This document shows positions 30,043-38,935 of a stretch of 64,000 nt of DNA, in pieces. Under the pieces are notes generated by a model, which was given only the letters and a program-made list of their open reading frames with translations, made no database searches and was not told the DNA's origin. The first letter of the stretch is position 1, and each line of letters opens with the position of its first letter. This DNA comes from Candidatus Thioglobus sp. (lineage in GTDB: Bacteria > Pseudomonadota > Gammaproteobacteria > PS1 > Pseudothioglobaceae): contig JAOMCO010000003.1 in the NCBI GenBank assembly GCA_028345055.1, positions 1-64,000 on the forward strand, in the 5' to 3' direction. A program made the translations under genes and the position numbers.

Positions 30043-30843
30043 TTAAATGTTAATCTCTAGATGATAGGAGCTATATTTTCGAAGATTAATTACGCCACTA
30101 TCAAGTAATAAATATTGACCCTTAATTCCTTCCAAAGTGCCTGAAATAAATGGAGTTTTGTCAAGATTTAATGATACAATTTTGGACGGGTATTTTAGCA
30201 CAGGATAGTGAATATTAACCACCGCGTCGTCTAACCATTTTGCATCAAGCTCTTTAGTCAAAGCTTCTACTTCTCCTAAAAGCGCTGTTTTTTTTGAAAC
30301 AAGATCTACTATTTCAACTTCATTTTTAAGCATCTTACGCCAGTTCGTTTTGTCGGCAATAAATGGCTTTAATGCAGTTTCTACTCTCCCAGAGTCAAGT
30401 CTTGACTTAACTTTTAAAATCGGAATTGCGCTAATAGCACCTTGATCAATCCATCTTCCAGGAACATTTTTTTCACGAGTTATTCCAACCTTTGGTCCTG
30501 AGGAGTTTGCCAAATAAACCACGTGGGATGAAAAGCAATTTTCTAGGCCCCATTCTGGCTCACGACAAGTACCAAGGTGATGATGACAGGTTTCTGGCTT
30601 CATAATGCACAAGTCACATCTAGCAAGAGATCGAGCACAGGGAAAACAATATCCCTGTGAGAAGCTTTTACTCATTTTATTTCCACAATTAGAGCATGAA
30701 ATCTGACCTAGAAAATTAATCTCAATTTGTTTTCCCACTAAGGCATTCATATTGACTGTGTCGCTTCCAATCGATAAATCATAATAGGCCTGCCCTTCGA
30801 CTAAAGAGGTTTTCATCATTTTAATTTGGCCACTTAGTTGCAT
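30043..30843 (-). CDS. DUF2797 protein
   Basis: A 266-residue protein of the DUF2797 family. The N-terminal third is a cysteine-rich, zinc-ribbon-like region: CSNCGNKM, then CFPCARSLARCDLC and CHHHLGTCREPEWG. It is followed by a GIY-YIG-like block (SHVVYLANSSGPKVGITREKNVPGRWIDQGA). Biochemical function is not established for the family; metal and nucleic-acid binding are plausible from the motifs. Its start overlaps the end of purC by 10 bp, indicating translational coupling. Confidence 0.85.
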   Translation of the reverse strand: MQLSGQIKMMKTSLVEGQAYYDLSIGSDTVNMNALVGKQIEINFLGQISCSNCGNKMSKSFSQGYCFPCARSLARCDLCIMKPETCHHHLGTCREPEWGLENCFSSHVVYLANSSGPKVGITREKNVPGRWIDQGAISAIPILKVKSRLDSGRVETALKPFIADKTNWRKMLKNEVEIVDLVSKKTALLGEVEALTKELDAKWLDDAVVNIHYPVLKYPSKIVSLNLDKTPFISGTLEGIKGQYLLLDSGVINLRKYSSYHLEINI

Positions 30844-31709
30844 AATATTAGCTCAATATAATTGTATTTATTTGCAGCTCTAGTCATTATTTCTTCAGGA
30901 ATATTAGGGGCTGGAGAGGCTTTATTCCAGTCAAGTGTATCTAGGTAATCTCTGATGATTTGCTTGTCAAAGCTTTTTGGGCTTTGCCCAGGAAGATAAT
31001 CTTCTACTGACCAAAACCGAGATGAGTCAGGTGTTAGCACCTCATCCATAAGAGTAAGCCGATTGTCAGAGTCTAGGCCAAACTCAAACTTTGTGTCAGC
31101 AATAATAATGCCACGACTAGCAGCATAGTGTGAAGCATATTTATAAATTTCTATGCTTTTCTCTTTGATTTGATGTGCTATTTCTGAGCCAACCAGTGCC
31201 TCAGTTTCAGAGAATGAAATATTGGTGTCATGCTCACCAACTGAAGCTTTTGAGGAGGGCGTGTAGACTGGATCTTTTAATTTGTCAGCAAGCTTTAGTC
31301 CGTCAGGAAGCTTGATTCCACAAACTGATCCCATTTTCAGGTACTCTTTCCAGCCTGAGCCAATGATGTAGCCTCTAACAACTGCTTCGATAGGCACAGG
31401 CTTTAGTTTTTTTACCACTACAGCTCGGCCTTCAAGTGCTTTTGCTTCTTCTGCAGGTAGAACCTCATCCAGGCTAATCCCAGTAAGGTGGTTTTGAATA
31501 ATGTGACTTGTTTTGTCAAACCAGTAATTTGCAATTGAGGTAAGAGTTTTTCCTTTGTTCTTGATTGCTTGATCAAAAATAACATCAAAAGCAGATAGTC
31601 GATCAGAGGCTACAATTAACATGTTATCTCTATCAATATCAAAAATATCTCTTACCTTTCCTTGGTGAATAAGAGGAAGCGATAACTCTATTTTTGCATT
31701 GACTGACAT
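30834..31709 (-). CDS. purC: Phosphoribosylaminoimidazole-succinocarboxamide synthase (SAICAR synthetase)
   Basis: ATP-dependent joining of aspartate to CAIR in purine synthesis. At 291 residues it is of the longer type found in many bacteria and yeast. Visible motifs: GKVRDIFDIDRDNMLIVASDRLSAFDVIF at the N terminus (read in parts), VVKKLKPVPIEAVVRGYIIGSGWKEY, and IIADTKFEFGLD with the metal-binding Asp/Glu. It heads a tight leftward run: purC, DUF2797, P-loop ATPase, metA, mutY, ribF. Confidence 0.96.
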   Translation of the reverse strand: MSVNAKIELSLPLIHQGKVRDIFDIDRDNMLIVASDRLSAFDVIFDQAIKNKGKTLTSIANYWFDKTSHIIQNHLTGISLDEVLPAEEAKALEGRAVVVKKLKPVPIEAVVRGYIIGSGWKEYLKMGSVCGIKLPDGLKLADKLKDPVYTPSSKASVGEHDTNISFSETEALVGSEIAHQIKEKSIEIYKYASHYAASRGIIIADTKFEFGLDSDNRLTLMDEVLTPDSSRFWSVEDYLPGQSPKSFDKQIIRDYLDTLDWNKASPAPNIPEEIMTRAANKYNYIELILCN

Positions 31710-31787
31710 TTCAACAAACTAAAGCTTGAATACTTTATTTTAATCGATTGAAGCCCCCTGTTTGTTCGAGTTATTTCTATTGAGAGA

Positions 31788-32906
31788 CTATTTTATGTTT
31801 AACTCAAAAAGAATTCTTTTGGCCTTTTTTTGAAAGCTAGGTATTTCGCTGTTAGGAACAGTAGATCTTTTGTCTAGCTTAATTTTTTCAGCATCTTTAT
31901 GAATGCCATTTATCCTAATTTCATAGTGAAGATGAGGCCCTGTGGACATGCCTGTGCTTCCAACATAGCCAATCAGTTCACCTTTTTTAACGCGTTTTCC
32001 AGATTTCAAACCCTTTGCAAACCTAGACAGATGGGCATAAACAGTAACTAATTCTGAGCCATGTTTTAAATAGATTACATTTCCATATCCAGAGAGTGTG
32101 GCAACATATTTCACTAGGCCTTTAGCTGGAGCATAAACAGGTGTTCCTTTGGGGGCAGCAAAATCAGTTCCACGGTGTGGCCTATAGGTTTTAAGTTTTG
32201 GATGCCATCGTCTTTTTGAAAAGCCAGAGCTTATTCGGCTATATTTTACTGGGGCAAAAGCGAAAGTTTCGTTGATCGTCAAGCCATTCGACGTGTAATA
32301 TTTTTTTCTGCCTTGTGAGTCTTTGTAGGAGAAAAGCGCAATTGTTTTTCTATCTCCAATATAAATCATAGCTTCTGGGGTGTTGCCCCCATTCCAAGAC
32401 AAAACAAATCTATCACCTTTTCTTAGATCACGACTAAAGTCAATTTCCCAAGAAAAATGATCAACCATCATTTTTACAACTTCGGAGTCAACCCCTGCCT
32501 TTTTAGCATCATAGTTTAAAGATTTTTGAATTTTAACGACAGTATAGGTAAGCTCACTATCAGCTCGAGCGTCTTTCTTCTCGTATGAAAAAGTATCGCC
32601 ATCATAATAAATATTAAGTGGATTGTCATTAAGCGGACTAAAAACTATCTCTTTGAGTGAGTGGTCATCATTTAGAATGATTCTAAATTTGTCTCCTGGA
32701 AAAATATTATTTAATCTTTGAGCTTTCTTATCAGAGCTCATAAGTTTCGTTAACAAGTCTCCAGAAAGTCCAGCGTTAAAAAAGAATTTATAGAAGGCAT
32801 CCCCCCTCGACACTTTGAAGCTTAAGTCATGGTTTCCTTTTGCATGAGAGGGTGCGTACAGCAGGATGAGGGCCAAGAACAAGGAAGGTAAAAAAGACTT
32901 TTGCAT
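31788..32906 (-). CDS. M23 family metallopeptidase (MepM-like, peptidoglycan hydrolase)
   Basis: A secreted, probably periplasmic zinc endopeptidase acting on peptide cross-links of peptidoglycan. The 372-residue product has a signal peptide ending about residue 22 (SHA), a LysM/OapA-like middle region, and a LytM domain. Zinc and catalytic residues are H244 and D248 (PHRGTDFAAP), H292 (YAHLS) and H325/H327 (GPHLHYE). All four motif groups are intact, so it is likely active rather than a degenerate EnvC/NlpD-type activator. It follows dxr by 12 bp at the end of the uppS-cdsA-dxr run, where E. coli has rseP. Confidence 0.92.
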   Translation of the reverse strand: MQKSFLPSLFLALILLYAPSHAKGNHDLSFKVSRGDAFYKFFFNAGLSGDLLTKLMSSDKKAQRLNNIFPGDKFRIILNDDHSLKEIVFSPLNDNPLNIYYDGDTFSYEKKDARADSELTYTVVKIQKSLNYDAKKAGVDSEVVKMMVDHFSWEIDFSRDLRKGDRFVLSWNGGNTPEAMIYIGDRKTIALFSYKDSQGRKKYYTSNGLTINETFAFAPVKYSRISSGFSKRRWHPKLKTYRPHRGTDFAAPKGTPVYAPAKGLVKYVATLSGYGNVIYLKHGSELVTVYAHLSRFAKGLKSGKRVKKGELIGYVGSTGMSTGPHLHYEIRINGIHKDAEKIKLDKRSTVPNSEIPSFQKKAKRILFELNIK

Positions 32907-32918
32907 CAGTGTATGGTT

Positions 32919-34070
32919 TTAGTCGCTAGATCCTATAAACGACTGAGCTATTTTTCGAGAAAGTTGGTCATTTTCCATGACACTTTCTAATGTGTCAAGA
33001 TGTTGAGTCGGGGCCTCTTTAAGTGTTTTTTCAATAATTTTTGCAATATCTAAAAACCTCACTTTGTTTTGTAAAAAAGCTTCAACAGCTACCTCATTGG
33101 CTGCATTGAGGGTGCAAGGCGCACTTTTTCCTATAGCAATCGCATCATACGCCAGTTCTAGGCACTTGTATTTTTTCATATCAGGGCTTCGAAAATCTAG
33201 CGATGACTCTTTTGTCAGGTCAAGTTCTTTAACTCCTGAGCTTTGTCTTCTAGGATAAGAAAGTGCATAGGATATTGCGCTCCTCATATCTGGCAAACCA
33301 AGCTGAGATAGAACACTTCCGTCATTAAAATACACAAACGAATGAACAATGCTTTGTGGGTGAACAATAACCTCAATTTCACTTGAGGCCAACCCAAATA
33401 AAAAGCTTGCCTCAATCACCTCTAAGCCTTTGTTCATCATTGTTGCTGAATCAACGGAGATTTTTTTACCCATTTTCCAATTGGGATGATCACATGCTTG
33501 AGATGGAGTCACAGAGTGAAGTTCGTCAAATGGCACGTCTAAAAAAGGACCTCCTGAGGCGGTCAATTGTATTTTATTAAGACCATCACTTCCACCTTTG
33601 AGACATTGAAAAATCGCACTATGTTCAGAGTCAACAGGTATGATTTCAGCTCCTGATTTTTTTGCAAGATTGATCAAAAGAGTGCCGCCTAAGACCAATG
33701 ACTCCTTATTCGCTAGCATAATTCTTTTGCCAGCTTTTGCTGCGCTGAAGGTTGATGAAATACCGGCACTACCAACAATTGCAGCCATAACAAAGTCTGT
33801 ATTTTTATGAGAGGCTATGGCGTTAAGTGAATCTTTGCCACATAAAACCTCAGTTTCAGATGGGACAGCTTGTTTAAGTTTTTCTGCTGCAGCTTCATCC
33901 ATCAAAACCGCAAAAGAGGGCCGATGATTTTTACAAATATTAAGAAGCCCCTTCCAGTCGGAGTGGGCACTTACCGCAAAAACTCTATACTCGTTTAGAT
34001 GGCGGGAGATGACATTTAAGGTGCTAAGTCCAATAGAGCCAGTTGCCCCTAAAATTGTTATGTTTTTCAC
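32919..34070 (-). CDS. dxr: 1-deoxy-D-xylulose 5-phosphate reductoisomerase
   Basis: Makes 2-C-methyl-erythritol 4-phosphate in the non-mevalonate isoprenoid route, feeding the UppS product in the same operon. The 383-residue protein has the NADPH-binding start ITILGATGSIGLST, the ANKESLV segment, metal-binding VDSEHSAIFQCL, and the flexible loop with SGGPF. IHPQSIVHSFVYF, and then NAANEVAVEAFL near the C terminus, are also present. It overlaps cdsA by 4 bp. Confidence 0.96.
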   Translation of the reverse strand: MKNITILGATGSIGLSTLNVISRHLNEYRVFAVSAHSDWKGLLNICKNHRPSFAVLMDEAAAEKLKQAVPSETEVLCGKDSLNAIASHKNTDFVMAAIVGSAGISSTFSAAKAGKRIMLANKESLVLGGTLLINLAKKSGAEIIPVDSEHSAIFQCLKGGSDGLNKIQLTASGGPFLDVPFDELHSVTPSQACDHPNWKMGKKISVDSATMMNKGLEVIEASFLFGLASSEIEVIVHPQSIVHSFVYFNDGSVLSQLGLPDMRSAISYALSYPRRQSSGVKELDLTKESSLDFRSPDMKKYKCLELAYDAIAIGKSAPCTLNAANEVAVEAFLQNKVRFLDIAKIIEKTLKEAPTQHLDTLESVMENDQLSRKIAQSFIGSSD

Positions 34071-34873
34071 AGCACAAATACCACAAATAGCACAAATATT
34101 GGAGCAGAAGCAGTAAGGCTATCAATACGGTCTAAAAGCCCACCATGCCCAGGTATTATGCTGCCACTATCTTTCTGATTGCTAATCCGCTTCAAGACAC
34201 TTTCAAATAGGTCTCCAAGAATTGAAACCAAAGAGACTATCAAAGCTAAAAAGCAAAATACTAAAAAGTCTTTTACTGTTGGACTTTGTATGCTACTCAA
34301 GACATAGGCAATAGCAACCACTTGTGCAAGAATGACTCCACCATAAGCCCCTTCCCATGTCTTATTTGGGCTGACATTGGGGCACAGCTTTTTATTGCCA
34401 AATAGTCTTCCTGAGAAATAAGCCCCAATATCAGCAGCCCAAATGTATAGCAGCAAAAGCAATACTAAAGACCTTTCTTGTGAGTGAAGTAGTGATAAAG
34501 ACGCAGCCATTGGAACAAATAAAAAGAGGCCATTGATTAGACCTATACCCATATTTCCGTTGAGAAGATTTGAGTTTTTTGGATGACTTAGAATAATGAA
34601 AAATGCACTAAGCCACCAAGCTAAAGTTGCATAAAGAGCAACCTTAAGAGTCGATGGACTAATAGGCAATAGGAATAAACAGGTTAAAATGACAATAATA
34701 TAAATAGACTTGTTTGAAAATAGGCTTAACTTGATAAGACTGCAATACTCCCATGAGGCAATAATAACCATTATGCTAAGAACTAATGAAAACCAAAAAG
34801 AGCTCAAAAATAGAGTTCCAAAAATGACTATTGGAGCCAAGATCAGTGCAGTTACGATTCGCTGAGATAGCAC
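34067..34873 (-). CDS. cdsA: Phosphatidate cytidylyltransferase
   Basis: Inner-membrane enzyme that makes CDP-diacylglycerol, the branch point of phospholipid synthesis. 268 residues with about seven TM segments. The C-terminal family signature is present: SxxKR-x2-K-D pattern as SVLKRISNQKDSGSIIPGHGGLLDRIDSL, containing the catalytic aspartates (read in parts). It shares one base with the uppS stop and overlaps dxr by 4 bp, giving a tightly coupled uppS-cdsA-dxr order. Confidence 0.95.
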   Translation of the reverse strand: MLSQRIVTALILAPIVIFGTLFLSSFWFSLVLSIMVIIASWEYCSLIKLSLFSNKSIYIIVILTCLFLLPISPSTLKVALYATLAWWLSAFFIILSHPKNSNLLNGNMGIGLINGLFLFVPMAASLSLLHSQERSLVLLLLLYIWAADIGAYFSGRLFGNKKLCPNVSPNKTWEGAYGGVILAQVVAIAYVLSSIQSPTVKDFLVFCFLALIVSLVSILGDLFESVLKRISNQKDSGSIIPGHGGLLDRIDSLTASAPIFVLFVVFVL

Positions 34874-35619
34874 TATATGTTTCCTTTGCGCTGACCATAA
34901 CGACGCTCTCTAAGATGAAAATCCTCAATTGCATCATCTAGAGCTTTTTCATTAAAATCAGGCCATAAAGTATTACAAAAATAGAATTCGCTATAGGCGA
35001 TATCCCATAGAAGAAAATTACTAAGCCTAACTTCACCGCTGGTTCGAATCAATAAGTCAACTTTTGGAAGAGTCGAAAGCGATGTATATTTATTAAATAA
35101 AGCCGTATTAATCTTCTCTGGATCTATGCTTCCATTAGCTACGTTTTGGGCAATTTTTTTTGCAGACTCTGTAATATCCCATTGACCACCATAGTTAGCT
35201 GCTATAACAAGAGTTAAGCCAGTATTCTCCTCAAGGCTAGATTCTGCCTCTTCAGCTAAAGATATAATTTCTGGAGTAAAAACTGATAAATCACCAATAA
35301 TTTTAAGCTTAATATTATTCTCTTTGAGTTTTCTTGTTTCAGTTTTAAGAACTGATAAAAATAGTTTAAATAGAAGACTAACCTCTTCGTTTGAGCGCTT
35401 CATATTCTCACTACTAAATGCAAATAAGGTCAATACTTTAATCCCTAAAATAGCACTATATTTGACAATTTTTCTAACTGTTTGAACCCCTTTTTGGTGT
35501 CCACTTGAGCGAGGAAGGTGTCTAGCTTTTGCCCACCTACCATTTCCATCCATAATGATAGCTATATGTTTAGGCGCTGGCTTTCTTAGAGTTTTATGAC
35601 TGTCTTTTTTTGAGCTCAT
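34873..35619 (-). CDS. uppS: Undecaprenyl diphosphate synthase
   Basis: cis-prenyltransferase making the C55 lipid carrier for cell wall synthesis. About 248 residues. The active site has IIMDGNGRWA with catalytic D24 and R/H-rich LPRSSGHQKGVQTVR. The C-terminal signature is DLLIRTSGEVRLSNFLLWDIAYSEF; the usual sequence is RTSGE-x-R-(I/L)-SNF-(L/M)-LWQ, so an Asp replaces Gln here. I start at the ATG giving MSSKKD rather than an upstream TTG. A TATAAT on the minus strand lies 8 bp before this ATG, suggesting a very short leader. Confidence 0.95.
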   Translation of the reverse strand: MSSKKDSHKTLRKPAPKHIAIIMDGNGRWAKARHLPRSSGHQKGVQTVRKIVKYSAILGIKVLTLFAFSSENMKRSNEEVSLLFKLFLSVLKTETRKLKENNIKLKIIGDLSVFTPEIISLAEEAESSLEENTGLTLVIAANYGGQWDITESAKKIAQNVANGSIDPEKINTALFNKYTSLSTLPKVDLLIRTSGEVRLSNFLLWDIAYSEFYFCNTLWPDFNEKALDDAIEDFHLRERRYGQRKGNI

Positions 35620-35740
35620 AGAGCGCAATTATACCCACTAGAGTTAAAGTTGCCCATTCTAAAGTGATCCAATTTGAGTGTTAATTTTGTAGTCTATTTG
35701 TTCCCTAGATCTTAGTGCTTTATGCGGTAAAATTAAATTT

Positions 35741-36514
35741 ATGAGTTTAGCAAAAAGAATAATTCCATGTTTAGATGTTCGAGATGGAAGGGTAGTTAAA
35801 GGTGTTAAATTTATAGATATAAAAGATGCTGGTGACCCAGTCGAGGTTGCAAAACGATATGATCGAGAGGGAGCAGACGAGATTACTTTTCTTGATATTA
35901 CGGCCTCCCATGAAGGTCGAGATACAACAGTGGCTATGGTAGAAAAAATTGCTGAACAAGTATTCATTCCGCTTACAGTTGGAGGGGGTATTCGAAAAGC
36001 ACAGGACGTTAGAGCTATGCTTAAAGCAGGCGCCGACAAGGTTGCAGTCAATTCTGCAGCTATTTTTGATCCAGGATTAATTAATGAACTATGCGGTATT
36101 TTTGGGTCTCAGTGCATCGTTATTGCTATAGATGCGAAAAAACTCTCTTCCAGCCCCTTGAGGTGGGAAATTTATACCCATGGTGGACGCAAACCTACAG
36201 GAATTGATGCTGTAGAATGGGCTGTTAAAATGACACAAGGGGAGGCTGGAGCCGGTGAGATTCTTCTGACATCTATGGATAGGGATGGCACCAAAAATGG
36301 CTTTGATCTTGAATTAACAAAGGCAGTCTCTGATGCAGTAGATGTTCCTGTGATTGCATCTGGAGGAGTTGGGAGTCTTGAACATTTAGCAGAAGGTGTC
36401 ATTCATGGTGGTGCAGACGCAGTCCTCGCTGCCAGCATATTTCATTTTGCTGAATTCACTGTTGAAGAGGCTAAAAAGTCAATGCAAGAGTGGGGCATAG
36501 AAGTTAGGCTTTAG
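35741..36514 (+). CDS. hisF: Imidazole glycerol phosphate synthase cyclase subunit HisF
   Basis: With HisH it converts PRFAR plus ammonia to imidazole glycerol phosphate and AICAR in histidine synthesis. The 257-residue barrel has catalytic D12 in [13 protein letters not shown], the second catalytic Asp in VIAIDAKK (about 130), [12 protein letters not shown], and the phosphate-binding loops PLTVGGGIR and [10 protein letters not shown]. It stands alone: no other his gene is in the window, so the histidine genes are split. It is divergent from uppS. Confidence 0.96.
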   Translation: MSLAKRIIPCLDVRDGRVVKGVKFIDIKDAGDPVEVAKRYDREGADEITFLDITASHEGRDTTVAMVEKIAEQVFIPLTVGGGIRKAQDVRAMLKAGADKVAVNSAAIFDPGLINELCGIFGSQCIVIAIDAKKLSSSPLRWEIYTHGGRKPTGIDAVEWAVKMTQGEAGAGEILLTSMDRDGTKNGFDLELTKAVSDAVDVPVIASGGVGSLEHLAEGVIHGGADAVLAASIFHFAEFTVEEAKKSMQEWGIEVRL

Positions 36515-36573
36515 CAAGTTGAGTTTTTAATATCTTAAGCGTATCATTACGCAATTTTGAATTTAGTAAAGAC

Positions 36574-37110
36574 ATGACCTTTAAAAAAGAATTTTGGGCA
36601 CTTTTATCAATATTTCTCCTACCAATTGGCCTTGGAACTTTGTTTTTTTATTTGAATCCAGGTTACTTCAGCCAAAATACGGTTAATTATGGTGAGCTTA
36701 TTAGTCCAGTAATAGTCACGGAGAAGTCTGATATCGAGCTTATGGGAGATGCCTCACTAGATGGTATTTGGACTTTTGCTTATTTAACTGAGAGTTGTGA
36801 TTCGCTTTGTGACAAAGCCGTTGAAGACGTTAAGACGATCCGTACGCTTATTAATATGGATATGCGGCGCATACAAAGAGTTCTGATTGCCAAAGATGGG
36901 TCCAGGCCTTCCCAAGAGGATGAAAGCCTAATTCTTGCAAGTATTAATGATGATGAACTGTCTGATAAGCTAGCAATCTTTCCTAAAAACTCGATTTTTC
37001 TAATCGATCCGATAGGAAACTTTATGCTCTATTACAATCCAACAGATATTAATGTCAAATTTGTTCTGAAGGACCTTAAGCGCCTCCTCAAATATTCTAG
37101 GCTTGGGTAA
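36574..37110 (+). CDS. Membrane-anchored SCO/thioredoxin-like protein of the cytochrome oxidase locus
   Basis: A 178-residue protein with one N-terminal TM segment (about residues 8-27) and a periplasmic thioredoxin-like domain. It carries a Cys-x3-Cys pair (SCDSLCDKA), the spacing used by SCO copper chaperones, and an end segment FLIDPIGNFMLYY typical of the thioredoxin fold. It lies one base from cyoE and near ctaA and sco, where many gammaproteobacteria carry such a protein. I infer a role in copper delivery or thiol redox during oxidase assembly. The SCO copper-ligand His is not evident. Confidence 0.7.
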   Translation: MTFKKEFWALLSIFLLPIGLGTLFFYLNPGYFSQNTVNYGELISPVIVTEKSDIELMGDASLDGIWTFAYLTESCDSLCDKAVEDVKTIRTLINMDMRRIQRVLIAKDGSRPSQEDESLILASINDDELSDKLAIFPKNSIFLIDPIGNFMLYYNPTDINVKFVLKDLKRLLKYSRLG

Positions 37111-38006
37111 TGAGCAGTTATCCATCATTAACAGACCTATTGGGGCTTTGTAAGCTTAAGGTTGTTTCGCTTATATTATTGACTGCTATAGTTGGAATGC
37201 TTTTGGCGGTTCCCTATTTCCCAAATCTATTTATCGTGCTCATCGCCTCTGCAGGAATATCTTTAGCCGCTATGTCTGCTGCAGTTTTTAACCATGTTGT
37301 CGATGAAAAAATTGATATTCAGATGTCTAGAACTGATCGTCGCCCTCTGCCACAAGGCAAAGTAACTAGAAAGCAGGCTTTGATATGGGGGCTATTTTTA
37401 GGTGTTTTGGGAATTGCGCTTTTGGTTGTGTTCGTTAATCTTTTAACTGCTGCGCTAACACTAATATCCTTAATAGGGTATGCAGTTTTCTATACGATGT
37501 ACTTAAAGAGAGCTACTCCACAAAATATAGTTATTGGTGGCGCTGCTGGAGCAGCGCCGCCTGTTCTAGGATGGACAGCAGTTGCTGGTTCAAATGGCAT
37601 TGAGTACGCACTTCTTCTCTTTCTAATTGTTTTTATATGGACCCCCCCACATTTTTGGGCTTTGGCTATCCATCGAAGAGAAGAATACAAAAAAGCAGAG
37701 ATCCCAATGTTGCCTGTTACCCACGGTCTGGAATTTACTAGAGTGCAGATTCTTTTGTATACAGTGCTTTTATTTCTTGTAACTTTGCTACCCTTTCTAA
37801 CAGGAATGAGTGGCTTGATATATTTAATTTGCGCAGTATCTCTCGGAGCTCTTTTTTTAGGATATTCAATTAAGATTTTTCTAGAGCCAGACAATCCTAA
37901 AATTGCATTTAAGACCTTTAAGTATTCTATTAATTATTTAATGGTTTTGTTTGTTGGGCTTTTGGTAGACCATTATCTATTAATGAATTTTGGAGTGCTT
38001 CTATAG
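37110..38006 (+). CDS. cyoE: Protoheme IX farnesyltransferase (heme O synthase)
   Basis: Inner-membrane UbiA-family prenyltransferase that adds farnesyl to heme b, giving heme O, which CtaA then oxidises to heme A for the oxidase encoded downstream. 298 residues and about nine TM segments. The Mg-diphosphate motif is NHVVDEKIDIQMSRTDRRPLP, and the second conserved block is TPPHFWALAIHRREEYKKAEIPMLP (read in parts). Also named ctaB. Its ATG overlaps the preceding stop by one base. Confidence 0.96.
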   Translation: MSSYPSLTDLLGLCKLKVVSLILLTAIVGMLLAVPYFPNLFIVLIASAGISLAAMSAAVFNHVVDEKIDIQMSRTDRRPLPQGKVTRKQALIWGLFLGVLGIALLVVFVNLLTAALTLISLIGYAVFYTMYLKRATPQNIVIGGAAGAAPPVLGWTAVAGSNGIEYALLLFLIVFIWTPPHFWALAIHRREEYKKAEIPMLPVTHGLEFTRVQILLYTVLLFLVTLLPFLTGMSGLIYLICAVSLGALFLGYSIKIFLEPDNPKIAFKTFKYSINYLMVLFVGLLVDHYLLMNFGVLL

Positions 38007-38008
38007 AA

Positions 38009-38200
38009 ATGAAATCTTTGATGCTGGTTTTTAGAGCTGTGCTTTCAGCTATGATTGGGGTTGGAAAAAAGAAAAACCTAGCTCAAGATTTTGATGCTAC
38101 AGAAAAAACAGGTCCGTGGCCTTATATTGTCGTTGGTCTAATTATGACTCTTCTATTTGTCAGCTCATTAATTTTAGCAGTTAGGCTAATCCTTCCCTAA
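38009..38200 (+). CDS. DUF2970 small membrane protein
   Basis: A 63-residue protein with an amphipathic start (FRAVLSAMIGVGKKKNLAQDF) and one TM segment (about 38-60). The pattern matches DUF2970, a short family often found beside cytochrome oxidase assembly genes. Function is unknown. It follows cyoE by 2 bp, and its last 15 bp overlap the convergent sco gene. Confidence 0.75.
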   Translation: MKSLMLVFRAVLSAMIGVGKKKNLAQDFDATEKTGPWPYIVVGLIMTLLFVSSLILAVRLILP

Positions 38201-38905
38201 AGCCTCGATGATCTTGTCGAGAGCATTCGCCATAGGCTCTGGATTATGAGGGTTTGTTAAAAGCGCAACTAACTCTAATTTTGGATTAAAGAGTAAATAG
38301 CTACTAGTGTGATCAATATCATAGTGTGCAACTTTTGATGAACTTTGATTTTCATCGGTCACCATCTTATTAGAATCATGGGAATGCTCATGATCGCTAT
38401 GATCCTCCTCGGCCGTTTCTTGAGACTTAACTACTTCATGATAAACACCAAGTGTTTTGCTGATCAGCATAAGCTCATCCTGATTCGCGGTTAAACCTCG
38501 AAAGGATGGATTAAAAGCACTTGCAAAGTTATCCAACTTTCCAATATCTCTATTGGGGTCAACAGAAATAAACACAACCTGAAGCTGGTCGCTTTTGCCC
38601 ATAAGCTGATGTGCTTGATTTATTTTGGAAAGGTCAATTGGACAAACATCAGGACATGATGTGAAACCAAAATAGAGAAGAGCCCATTTGTCATTTGTTA
38701 CATCTGACAAATGAGTCTGTATTGATGAGTCATTAACAAAGTTAAGTTTGTCTGAAACAGATTTTGCTTCAGGATATAAAGACGCAGCTGGAGCAACAGA
38801 TTTTTTCAATTCTTCAATACTAGGCTTACTATCCATAAAAAAGAAAAAAACAGCACCAATAATTGCTAAGAGAATTAGCAAATAAATTTGAATTGATTTT
38901 GTCAT
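38186..38905 (-). CDS. SCO1/SenC-family copper chaperone
   Basis: Periplasmic, membrane-anchored thioredoxin-fold protein that delivers copper to the CuA site of cytochrome oxidase subunit II. 239 residues: an N-terminal TM segment (about 6-24), copper ligands in FTSCPDVCPIDL (Cys-x3-Cys), and the distal His in the segment YDIDHTSSYLLF. Between them is an unusual histidine/acid-rich insert, EEDHSDHEHSHDSN, a likely extra metal-binding loop absent from typical SCO proteins. It lies 30 bp after ctaA. Confidence 0.92.
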   Translation of the reverse strand: MTKSIQIYLLILLAIIGAVFFFFMDSKPSIEELKKSVAPAASLYPEAKSVSDKLNFVNDSSIQTHLSDVTNDKWALLYFGFTSCPDVCPIDLSKINQAHQLMGKSDQLQVVFISVDPNRDIGKLDNFASAFNPSFRGLTANQDELMLISKTLGVYHEVVKSQETAEEDHSDHEHSHDSNKMVTDENQSSSKVAHYDIDHTSSYLLFNPKLELVALLTNPHNPEPMANALDKIIEALGKD

Positions 38906-38935
38906 AATGTAATCAAAATAAGAGACATATGTTTT

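Noticed and set aside
35030-35060. tRNA T-arm-like GGTTCGAATC
   Set aside because: No acceptor or anticodon stems around it; it lies in the conserved RTSGE region of uppS.
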